Below the pieces are notes generated by a model, which saw only the letters and a list, made by a program, of their open reading frames with translations, did no database searches and had not been told where the DNA came from. This document shows, in pieces, positions 26,604 through 37,030 of a stretch of 64,000 nucleotides of DNA. Origin of the DNA: Ahrensia marina (lineage in GTDB: Bacteria; Pseudomonadota; Alphaproteobacteria; Rhizobiales; Rhizobiaceae); contig NZ_JXMU01000001.1 of NCBI RefSeq assembly GCF_001293565.1, positions 265,476 through 329,475 of the forward strand. The letters are read 5' to 3'. A program made the position numbers and the translations under genes. The first letter of the stretch is position 1, and each line of letters starts with the position of its first letter.

Positions 26604-27136
26604 TGTTCCAAACATTCCTTTAAGCTGATGAGACTCCGGCGCAGCCAGGTCCGCATCGTATTAATCGGCACGCTAAAACGCTCTGCCAATTCTTCATAAC
26701 TATATCCTTCGACATATGCGCCCCGCACAGCCTGAGCCTTTTGCTCATCCAATTCCTGCAAGCAATTATCTATCCGCTTGCCTTCGGAGGTGTTGATCGC
26801 CTCCTGTTCGGGCGTTTTGCTGTCGTCAGACACATCAAACGCATCATCAATATCAACCGCAATCGGCTTGCGCGCTCTGATGACATCGATTGCGTGGTTT
26901 CGAGCAACCACGACAAGCCATGACATCGGGCTGTATTGATTGACGGCAAACTTGTCAGCATTATTCCAGATTTTGACATATATCTCTTGCAATGCATCTT
27001 CCGCTTCGGCCCTATTATTTAAAATACGCAGCACGACGCCAAAAAGTTTCGCAGAAGTCAAACTATAGAGTTTCGTAAAGGCAGCGCGGTTATTCAACGC
27101 ACACTGAGAGATTAAATTTCCAATATCGTCGGACAA
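26600..27136 (-). CDS. ECF RNA polymerase sigma factor (SigK-like)
   Basis: A 178-residue group IV sigma factor: region 2 (about 20-90; AEDALQEIYVKIW, MSWLVVVARNHAIDVIR) recognises the -10 element, region 4 (about 120-175; AVRGAYVEGYSYEELAERFSVPINTMRTWLRRSL) the -35 element. The start is TTG 27136, eight bases after AAGGA; an ATG at 27141 is out of frame. The overlap with the anti-sigma gene couples them. Linked fasciclin genes recall the SigK/RskA-MPT70/MPT83 set of mycobacteria. I did not find the GAAACT box in front of this gene itself. Confidence 0.94.
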   Translation of the reverse strand: MSDDIGNLISQCALNNRAAFTKLYSLTSAKLFGVVLRILNNRAEAEDALQEIYVKIWNNADKFAVNQYSPMSWLVVVARNHAIDVIRARKPIAVDIDDAFDVSDDSKTPEQEAINTSEGKRIDNCLQELDEQKAQAVRGAYVEGYSYEELAERFSVPINTMRTWLRRSLISLKECLEQ

Positions 27137-27343
27137 ATCATAGTTCCTTCCGGTGATTTGGTAAGCAGTGCCAACGTAACAATGTTGCAGACTTTACCCA
27201 AGTCTTACCAATTGAACAACTGAGCATAAAGCGCAATGAATCATGCACCCATGGCAATATTACGCCATAGCCGGCATATCGGATTTAAATTCGGGAACGA
27301 TCTCCAGTTTCAGCGTGAAATCTGCTGTCCCCGCAAGACGCAA

Positions 27344-27787
27344 TTACTCAATAGCAACGCTGCGCACGGGTGCCTGAAACTGCGAAAAGGTACCGTAAAG
27401 TTCATCGCCATTGGCGGTTGTACGGAATAGCCCCGTCGACTTCACCAGAACCTGAGGACCATCTTTCGGCAGTAAACGCAACACAAACCGGAAGCCGGAC
27501 TTCTTGGCAATCGCCTCTTCCACGCATTGCATGACCAGTTCACGGTCTTCCGGATGATAGGCATTGATGGCAGAGACCAAATCCACAGGGCCGACAGACG
27601 GTGACATGCCATGGATCAGATAGACATCGTGGGTCCAGTAAGTCAGACCGCTCGCAATATCCAGACGCCAGGCGCCATAGGGATCAAAACTACTTAAAGG
27701 ATCAAGAAGCGAGATACCTTCAAGGCCGATTTCACTGAGGTCCTGTGAGGACTTCTCTGTTTCACCAATTTGCATTGTAAGTGCCAC
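27344..27787 (-). CDS. PAS-domain protein
   Basis: A 147-residue protein consisting of a single PAS_3-type fold (YWTHDVYLIHGMSP, the AYHPEDRELVMQCVEEAI helix, then the FRFVLRLLPKDGPQVLVKSTG strands) with no output domain. It likely senses a small molecule or redox state and signals through a partner. Start GTG 27787 has AAGGAGGG at the right distance. It follows the LuxR-type gene by 11 bases, so the two probably act together. Confidence 0.85.
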   Translation of the reverse strand: MALTMQIGETEKSSQDLSEIGLEGISLLDPLSSFDPYGAWRLDIASGLTYWTHDVYLIHGMSPSVGPVDLVSAINAYHPEDRELVMQCVEEAIAKKSGFRFVLRLLPKDGPQVLVKSTGLFRTTANGDELYGTFSQFQAPVRSVAIE

Positions 27788-27798
27788 TGATGCCCTCC

Positions 27799-28548
27799 TT
27801 ATTTAAGCAACCCCATACGCATAGCTTTACTAACCGCATGTGCGCGATTCTGCGCGTTGAGTTTCTGACAGATTGAACCGAGGTAGTGGTTAATTGTGTG
27901 CTCGGAGATGTCAAGAATAGTAGAAATTTCGGCGCTGGTTTTGCCTGCCGCTGTCCATATTAGACATTCTTCTTCGCGCGGCGACAACGCCATATCGGAT
28001 GAAGTCTTTTTAATCTCAAACTGCTTTAGTTTGGCAAATATAGACTGCGAAAGAAAATTGAGCGTGACCAACTCGTCCATAGAAGGCGCTTCACGTTTGC
28101 CTGAAAATGACACTGCACCCAATTCCCCTGCCGCAGTGTGAACGGAGAAATAAACTCCCATTTCGAAGCCGAAATCCCTGAACAGTTCAACCGCGGCATT
28201 AGCCTGATTGCCATCACTACGGACGGAATTCAGTGCTTCAAGCTCCCAAACAATGGGCTCCACGCTGGATTTCAGTCGTGCGATGATCGGACTTTTCTTC
28301 AACAGGCCCAAAGCGTCATAAGCATTAACGAGCTCCGGCGGCCAATTGGAGACAACAGACAGTTCGGAAAGATTTTCCTGCGCATCAGTGGGTATGTTGA
28401 TTGATGAGAAATGTGAGAAATCATATTGTACGCAGATCGATCGCAAGAGCCGGAACACATCATAAGACGTCTGACATTCGGCGATCAGCGGAAGGAAGTT
28501 GGTTCCTTCTGGCGTTAGCACAGGATTTGTTTGTTTTATCGAAACCAT
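27799..28548 (-). CDS. LuxR-family regulator with autoinducer-binding-like domain
   Basis: A 249-residue transcription factor. The N-terminal domain (about 15-170) resembles the acyl-homoserine-lactone-binding fold, with Tyr and Trp at expected places (NAYDALG; PIVWE), but the usual DP pair is replaced by SP (KKSPII), so lactone binding is doubtful. The C-terminal GerE helix-turn-helix is complete (LSPREEECLIWTAAGKTSAEISTIL, TINHYLGSICQKL). No luxI gene is in the window, so it is a LuxR solo. ATG 28548 is chosen; a TTG at 28575 is in frame. First gene of an operon with the PAS gene. Confidence 0.85.
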   Translation of the reverse strand: MVSIKQTNPVLTPEGTNFLPLIAECQTSYDVFRLLRSICVQYDFSHFSSINIPTDAQENLSELSVVSNWPPELVNAYDALGLLKKSPIIARLKSSVEPIVWELEALNSVRSDGNQANAAVELFRDFGFEMGVYFSVHTAAGELGAVSFSGKREAPSMDELVTLNFLSQSIFAKLKQFEIKKTSSDMALSPREEECLIWTAAGKTSAEISTILDISEHTINHYLGSICQKLNAQNRAHAVSKAMRMGLLK

Positions 28549-29113
28549 AGAACAACCCAGGACAAATTCACTCAAAGCGCGGCAGGCCGCACCAGAATCG
28601 TTCTACATGAAAAAAATTAAGAAAATGACAAATGCGGCTCATGCAGAATCGCACGAACCGTTTCATTAATCAATAAAATTTGATGTAAATGCACTTCATC
28701 ATGTTTTCCGCACACGCTGACTATGGTTTTCAGCCATCTTCAGCAGCGCGGACAGTGCAATAACACCAGCCTCTTACTCACAGGTTTTATGCTCTTAACC
28801 ATAAAACCGAACTCACTCACTTCACTCAAATTGCTTTCTACGAAGCATCTTATGAAACACAATCTATCCCCTCCGTATTAAATCGAAGTTCGAACCGCGC
28901 AGACAGTTGTGGGAAGTGAAATTTGACAGGCTATTTCCTGCTGTCAGCTTTTAACAGACTGCTAACCATGGGGGCTGCACGCGGGTAATTACATGCATAA
29001 CCATAAGTGGTCATGAGATTTAGCATCTTTGAATCATCAGCTTGAACAAAAATACTAAATAATTCTGATAAACCGACTAGACAAAGTTCATTTGAACATA
29101 GCATCTAAGAGTT
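28549..29113. other. Long intergenic region with palindromes
   Basis: About 565 bases between the divergent LuxR and HNH genes, AT-rich compared with coding DNA, with no convincing ORF or RNA gene. It holds a perfect 9-bp inverted repeat at 28783-28808 and a 6-bp one (TGACAG/CTGTCA) at 28924-28946. Both lie where promoters for the two divergent genes would be. It also marks the left edge of the accessory region. Confidence 0.6.
28783..28808. promoter_or_regulatory. Perfect 9-bp inverted repeat (operator candidate)
   Basis: GGTTTTATG, eight bases, CATAAAACC, with no T-run after it. It lies 235 bases upstream of the LuxR start. Size resembles a dimeric regulator site, though the bases do not match a lux box. 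Confidence 0.45.
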
Positions 29114-30028
29114 ATGAAAGCCGTTTTCTATCATAAGCCTGACAGCAGTTATGACGACTACACTGGTGAACGCTATCACTTTCCTCATATTTACTTATCA
29201 CGCGTAGAGCCAATCATTGGAGACTGGATAGTTTATTACGGTCCACTGCTTAAGCAAAAGGGCCGTTATTATACGGGTATCGCAAAAGTCAGATCTATTC
29301 GCGCGGATCCAAACCACGAAAATCATTACTATGCAGACCTAATTGATTACATCGATTTTGATCGCGCCGTTGAATATAAGGAAAATGGGGGCTTTGAGAA
29401 AAGGTTAGTCCTAGAAGATGGAACAATAAGCAACGGAATGAAGGTTCAGGCAGTAAGGAAACTTGAGGAGGCTGAATTCGCAGCAATTGTAGCAGCAGGT
29501 TTATCACAAGAAGACGAATGGCCAGATCGAATTGATGAAACAGACTCCGAAAAGGTTGGTGATCTAGAAACTCCTTCTGGTTTCAGCGATAACCCGCAGG
29601 CAGGTTTTTCTAACGAGCCGTTCGAGCGCGTAATAGTCGAGAGTTTAACAAGGCGAAAATGGCGCGATCGCAAATTTCAGCAAAATATTAGAATCGCGTA
29701 CGATAGAACTTGTGCTTTCACGAGCCTCAGATTGATCAACGGCTTAGGGTGCCCAGAAGTAGAAGCCGCCCATATCCGCCCTGTTAAAAATGGCGGAAAT
29801 GACTCCATTCGAAACGGCATTGCTCTTTCAGGTACAGTTCACTGGATGTTCGATCGTGGTTTACTATCACTAGCAGATGATTTCACTATTATGGAATCAC
29901 GCCATCTCAATCACGATGTATCGCACCTTCTAAACGCCAACAAGAAAGCAAAAGTCCCTATGGATACGCGCTTTCAACCACACCCTCACTACCTAAATTG
30001 GCACAGAGAAAATGTGTTTAAGCACTAA
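29114..30028 (+). CDS. HNH endonuclease with possible EVE/PUA-like reader domain
   Basis: A 304-residue protein. The C-terminal part (about 195-262) is an HNH nuclease: CAFTSLRL, EAAHIRPVKNGG, and NGIALSGTVHWMFDRG with the second and third metal/catalytic positions, as in HNH_2. The N-terminal 100 or so residues (IGDWIVYYGPLLKQKGRYYTGIAKV) look like the beta-barrel of EVE/PUA-type domains that read modified bases. This domain order fits a modification-dependent restriction enzyme; that role is inferred. No methyltransferase is next to it, which agrees. Low G+C, solitary, and inserted before the entericidin/uvrB genes. Confidence 0.8.
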   Translation: MKAVFYHKPDSSYDDYTGERYHFPHIYLSRVEPIIGDWIVYYGPLLKQKGRYYTGIAKVRSIRADPNHENHYYADLIDYIDFDRAVEYKENGGFEKRLVLEDGTISNGMKVQAVRKLEEAEFAAIVAAGLSQEDEWPDRIDETDSEKVGDLETPSGFSDNPQAGFSNEPFERVIVESLTRRKWRDRKFQQNIRIAYDRTCAFTSLRLINGLGCPEVEAAHIRPVKNGGNDSIRNGIALSGTVHWMFDRGLLSLADDFTIMESRHLNHDVSHLLNANKKAKVPMDTRFQPHPHYLNWHRENVFKH

Positions 30029-30074
30029 AAACCCGCGGTCATCACGCCGGTTCTTCGATACAAAATCCAACAAC

Positions 30075-30230
30075 TTAGTTTGCCGAATTCGCCACGTTAT
30101 TGGTTGCATCGACGGTTGCATCAACCGCATTGGCCGTGTCCGCGCCAACGCCTCTGATTGTATTTGCGCAGCCAGCAAGCGAAACAACAAACAAAGTTAC
30201 GATAATCGTTTTCACAAATGACATGGTCAT
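30075..30230 (-). CDS. Entericidin-like small lipoprotein
   Basis: A membrane lipoprotein of about 51 residues. The lipobox SLAGC and the following NTIRGVGADTANAV match entericidin A/B (CNTTRGVGED in E. coli). Entericidins are a toxin/antidote-type pair in E. coli; in Alphaproteobacteria single copies are common and their role is unclear. Two possible ATGs, 30230 and 30224, lie 3 and 9 bases after GGGAG. A perfect palindrome lies 20 bases upstream. Confidence 0.82.
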   Translation of the reverse strand: MTMSFVKTIIVTLFVVSLAGCANTIRGVGADTANAVDATVDATNNVANSAN

Positions 30231-30250
30231 GTCTCCCTTCAAAAACGCAT

Positions 30251-30266
30251 AACGCATAAATGCGTT
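30251..30266. promoter_or_regulatory. Palindrome AACGCAT-AA-ATGCGTT
   Basis: A perfect 7-bp inverted repeat in the 130-base gap between the divergent entericidin and uvrB genes, 20 bases before the entericidin start. Candidate operator. Confidence 0.35.
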
Positions 30267-30282
30267 GCCGGTTCCCTTCCTC

Positions 30283-30300
30283 CTGACAACGTCTTGTCAG
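30283..30300. promoter_or_regulatory. Palindrome CTGACAA-CGTC-TTGTCAG
   Basis: A second perfect 7-bp inverted repeat in the same gap, 64 bases before the uvrB start. It does not match the alphaproteobacterial LexA box (GTTC-N7-GTTC), so SOS control of uvrB is not shown. Confidence 0.35.
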
Positions 30301-30363
30301 TAACACGCCGATTATTTGAAATGCCCCCTTTCTTTAGCAGCACCATTTTCCCATATTGTGGTT

Positions 30364-33513
<3,150 letters not shown>

Positions 33514-33581
33514 AAGACTACGGACTTTATATTGTGTAGTATTCACAAAACATTTAGTGATTCTTCGCTTGGAATTTCATC

Positions 33582-35885
33582 ATGACAATATTCTGTGCCT
33601 ATGCTTCTTCTATATCCACTGTAGGCGATATATTCCAGAACGTTAATAAAGAACGCAGTTCTACAGGAAGAAGCCTCCATATTTGGCCAGAAAATGATGT
33701 AATTGGCCGACCGTTGCTCGAACCCATTCTAGACCACATCGATAACACTGAATTTGTAGTTTGCGATTTAACAAGGCTTAACTTCAACGTAGTCTTTGAA
33801 GCAGGATATGCAGTGGGGAAGAACAAGAGAATAGCATGTGTATTGAATTCGGGAACCTCAAATGACAGCGAAAAATTCAAACATATTGGGTTATTTGATA
33901 CCCTTGGTTATTCTTCGTATCAGAACACACACGAGTTAAATGCTATAATTGAAAGCGTAAAAGATACTAAGCCGCTCTATACAGATTTTAAACAAGACAC
34001 CAGCAACCCTGTCTATATGGTGGAGCTTCCGACAAAGGTAGATTGTCAAACACGAATTGTGTCACGAATCAAAGCTGCAAGACTTAGATATCGAAGTTTC
34101 AACCAGACAGAACATGTTAGACTTTCAGCGCTTTCTGCAATCGAAAATGTCGCAAAAGCCTGCGGTGTGGTGGTCCCAATAGCAGCCGACCACTATAAGG
34201 ATCCGATGATTCACAATATCCGAGCAGCCTTTGTTGCCGGTTTAGCTTATTCAATGAATAAGCCGTTACTGCTCATTACAGAGCTTACTTCTACAACGCC
34301 CCTAGACATAAGAGATGTTGTATCAACTTTCAGGGAATTAGATGATATAAATCCGCTTGTTGCAAATTTTGCAAACCAAGTAGTTGCAGCGATGCAAACA
34401 GATGCGCCTATTAGTGATGAAGAGCATCCGCCATTAGCTGACCTTTTTTTTGGTGATCCAATGGCTGAAAACGAGATGACAACGCTTGGAAATTATTATC
34501 TTGTAACCGATGAATTCCTGCGGGTTTCTCGCGGCGAGGCCAATGTAGTTGTAGGTCGAAAGGGAATGGGAAAAACTGCGTTATTCATCAGGCTGAGAGA
34601 TAAGACAAGAAAAGACACGCGGAATATAGTGTTAGATTTAAAGCCAGAGGGCTATCAGCTCAAAAAACTCCGTGAAGATGTTTTTGATATCCTTTCTGAC
34701 GCATCAGTCGAGCACCTTATAGTAGCTTTTTGGGAGTATCTACTTTATACAGAGATTGCCAACAAACTAATTGAGAAAGATGAGCAAAAGGCACGATTTG
34801 ACCATTCAATTCGCGACCAATTTGACGAATTACTCACTATTAAATCAAAATCCGCGCTCGCAGAAGAAGGAGACTTCTCTGAAAGACTATATGCTTTAGT
34901 CAACGAAGTATCACAGTCGATCAAAAAATTAAAACTTCGAGGTGATAGCAATCGAATTCAAACAGCTAATATTACGGAGATAATTCACCGTAATCACCTC
35001 CCTGAACTTAAAAAAAGTGTAATAAACTATCTAAAGCAAAAAGACTCACTTTGGATATTGTTTGATAATATCGATAAAGGATGGCCAATCCAAGGTATTG
35101 ATCAGACGGATGCGGTAATTCTTCGTTCGCTCATAGACGCTACTAAAAAAATCAAACGAGACCTGAATAAAAACGACATAGAGGCCCATTCAATCGTATT
35201 TGTAAGAAATGATGTTTATGAAATTTTGATTGAGAGCAGTTCTGACTTCGGCAAAGAGATCAAAGCACAGTTAGATTGGTCTGATGAAGACTTACTGAAA
35301 GAACTCATAAGAAAGCGTATAACCCATAGAGAAAAGATTCCATTTGAAGCCGCTTGGGAAACTCATTTTGATCGTTTAGTTCAGGGAGAATATAGCTTCG
35401 ATTACATTATTCACCGCAGTCTTATGCGTCCTAGAAATGTTATCAAAATCTTACATTCAGCGCGCAGTTACGCTGTTAATAGACGCAATAGCAAAATTAC
35501 TGAATCTGATGTTTTGAAATCTCTTAAGTCGTATTCAATTGATGTACTTGAAGAAGCAGACGAAGAAATCTCTGATATAGAGCCACAAGCTAGGGGCATT
35601 CTTTATAATTTCATCGGGGAAAACCAGTTTTTTTCCTACGAAAATTTAATAGCACACCTCAGTGCACATTTTGCAGATCAAAGCGATGACTTGTGCAAGA
35701 GGGTATTGTCATACCTGCTCTATTTCGGTTTCTTTGGAGTAAAGAATCCTTATGCAGAGCCTCGCTATATCTATGATTTTAGTTACAATACAAAATTGAT
35801 GAATGCTTGGATATCTAAAAATGAGCAGACCGTCGTATACTGCCTAAATCCGGCATTCTTCGATGCCTTAGAAACCAGAAACTAA
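33582..35885 (+). CDS. Sll1717-type P-loop ATPase with two nucleotide-enzyme-like N-terminal domains (candidate defence protein)
   Basis: A 767-residue multidomain protein. Residues about 1-95 resemble TIR-like/nucleoside deoxyribosyltransferase folds (FVVCDLTRLNFNVVFEAGYAVGKNKRI at 58-84 in outline). Residues about 180-245 repeat a similar pattern (HNIRAAFVAGLAYSMNKPLLLI). Then comes a large ATPase module: Walker A GRKGMGKTA at 325-333 and Walker B WILFDNID near 491, as in Sll1717/KAP-like STAND-type ATPases; the C-terminal third is helical and may sense a ligand. Such combinations of sensor ATPase and nucleotide-consuming effector occur in abortive phage defence. That role is inferred. The gene is AT-rich (35-40% G+C), unlike both neighbours, which suggests recent acquisition. 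Confidence 0.75.
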   Translation: MTIFCAYASSISTVGDIFQNVNKERSSTGRSLHIWPENDVIGRPLLEPILDHIDNTEFVVCDLTRLNFNVVFEAGYAVGKNKRIACVLNSGTSNDSEKFKHIGLFDTLGYSSYQNTHELNAIIESVKDTKPLYTDFKQDTSNPVYMVELPTKVDCQTRIVSRIKAARLRYRSFNQTEHVRLSALSAIENVAKACGVVVPIAADHYKDPMIHNIRAAFVAGLAYSMNKPLLLITELTSTTPLDIRDVVSTFRELDDINPLVANFANQVVAAMQTDAPISDEEHPPLADLFFGDPMAENEMTTLGNYYLVTDEFLRVSRGEANVVVGRKGMGKTALFIRLRDKTRKDTRNIVLDLKPEGYQLKKLREDVFDILSDASVEHLIVAFWEYLLYTEIANKLIEKDEQKARFDHSIRDQFDELLTIKSKSALAEEGDFSERLYALVNEVSQSIKKLKLRGDSNRIQTANITEIIHRNHLPELKKSVINYLKQKDSLWILFDNIDKGWPIQGIDQTDAVILRSLIDATKKIKRDLNKNDIEAHSIVFVRNDVYEILIESSSDFGKEIKAQLDWSDEDLLKELIRKRITHREKIPFEAAWETHFDRLVQGEYSFDYIIHRSLMRPRNVIKILHSARSYAVNRRNSKITESDVLKSLKSYSIDVLEEADEEISDIEPQARGILYNFIGENQFFSYENLIAHLSAHFADQSDDLCKRVLSYLLYFGFFGVKNPYAEPRYIYDFSYNTKLMNAWISKNEQTVVYCLNPAFFDALETRN

Positions 35886-35965
35886 AATGAGAAATTTGAT
35901 CAAAGGCAAATCTTTTCTCCTATTCATTCGATAAAACTTCTCACCCGTCTGACTGATGCCAGCGA

Positions 35966-35996
35966 CCTCCCTCCCACTTTTCAAGGGGGAGGGATA
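35966..35996. repeat. Palindromic repeat, copy 1 (intergenic)
   Basis: A 31-base element with a CCCTCCC/GGGAGGG stem around an ACTTTTCAA centre, matching 36797-36827 with one change. It lies in a GC-rich intergenic block (about 35940-36120) that also holds a second imperfect hairpin at 36070-36092 and looks like a composite REP element. Confidence 0.75.
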
Positions 35997-36164
35997 GAGG
36001 GTGGGGGTTGCTCAAACAAACCTTATTCCGCCCCCACCCGATCAGCCGCGCTGCGCTTGCTTCTCGTGCCTCCCCCGTAAACGGGAGGAGGCAAAACAAA
36101 AAACTTATCCAACTCCGCGGAACCCGCCCGCATAATGCCCGCCAGTGAAACAACGGGAACGGGC

Positions 36165-36926
36165 ATGGACTGGCAAAAGGCAATCGCGATCAATTGTGCG
36201 GCACTGCAGCGCGTTCTGGCCGCTTTTGCGGCGCTGGCGGGGCTGGCGCCCGATGCCAAAACCCTGCCCCGCGCCGTACGGCTTGAAATTCTGCGTGTGG
36301 TCCGCCCCGCTGAATCCGCCCTGCGCCGCCTGATTGTGATTGCCGCGCGCGGCATCAAACCATCGCTGCAAAACCGCCCCGTGCCGGATTTCTCCCGTCT
36401 GCCACAGCATAAAAACAGGCCCGCAAGCTTCGCGCTGTTTGACCGCCGCAAGAGTTTTGCCGAAAAACGAGCATCCGAATTGCCCGTCAAAGGCGTGCCG
36501 CGTCTGACATTTACGGCCACAGCGGCCGCGCTGCCAGCGCTTAAAAATCCGCGCAAAACACCGGACGATGCGCGGCTGGTACTACGCATCAAAGCATTAC
36601 AAAACGCATTGGCCGACATGCCCAAACAGGCGCGGCGCTTGGCGCGTCATCAGGCAAGGCGCGCGGCACTGCCCGCCGGACCACGGCGCGTTGGCCCTTT
36701 GCGGCCCGGCTACCCACCCGCTCATAAAAAGCGCCCTACCCATGAAATTGATTTCATCTTGCGCGAATGTCACGCGCTGGCGGTTCAGGCGCGTGCCCTC
36801 CCTCTCACTTTTCAAGGGGGAGGGATAAGCAACAGACATGATTGGACCGTGAGTCAGTTACCTGAAGGCAATTACCCGTTTTTGCAGGCGTTCAGGCGTG
36901 ACTTTGTGTCATTTCCATTAAATTGA
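36165..36926 (+). CDS. Conserved Rhizobiales hypothetical protein, C-terminus altered by a repeat
   Basis: A 253-residue basic protein recognised only as a conserved hypothetical of Rhizobiales (MDWQKAIAIN..ALQRVLAA, VLRPAESALRRLI-like, ARRLARHQARR and a closing HEIDFILRECHALA). Function unknown; no signal peptide, one hydrophobic helix near the start. The family normally ends soon after the ECHALA motif; here the frame continues through a palindromic repeat (36797-36827) that adds about 40 foreign residues. G+C is about 65-70%, like uvrB and unlike the flanking genes. ATG 36165 is preferred to 36135, which lacks a ribosome site. Confidence 0.7.
   Translation: MDWQKAIAINCAALQRVLAAFAALAGLAPDAKTLPRAVRLEILRVVRPAESALRRLIVIAARGIKPSLQNRPVPDFSRLPQHKNRPASFALFDRRKSFAEKRASELPVKGVPRLTFTATAAALPALKNPRKTPDDARLVLRIKALQNALADMPKQARRLARHQARRAALPAGPRRVGPLRPGYPPAHKKRPTHEIDFILRECHALAVQARALPLTFQGGGISNRHDWTVSQLPEGNYPFLQAFRRDFVSFPLN
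36797..36827 (+). repeat. Palindromic repeat, copy 2 (inside a coding sequence)
   Basis: Second copy of the 31-base element (one mismatch), lying in frame near the 3' end of the 36165 gene and read as LPLTFQGGGI. It has replaced the natural end of the protein. Confidence 0.75.
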
Positions 36927-37030
36927 AAAGAAAACATGCCCACACGGCACAGCTTATCAACTCCCTGCCCTTGCCTCTGCAAACAGCACCGCGTTAGTTT
37001 TTATCGGGGCTATAGTTTGAGGGATTAAAT

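Noticed and set aside
28650..28690. GAAACG-containing sequence upstream of the LuxR gene as a further ECF promoter
   Set aside because: The -10 position 16 bases on lacks CGT, so it does not meet the pattern of the four promoters.
30270..30300. SOS (LexA) box before uvrB
   Set aside because: No GTTC-N7-GTTC or GAAC-N7-GAAC arrangement is present in the gap.
35941..36183. An 80-codon minus-strand frame ending in GGRWHQSDG
   Set aside because: It is a read-through of the palindromic repeat block; such frames are often wrongly annotated in Rhizobiales.
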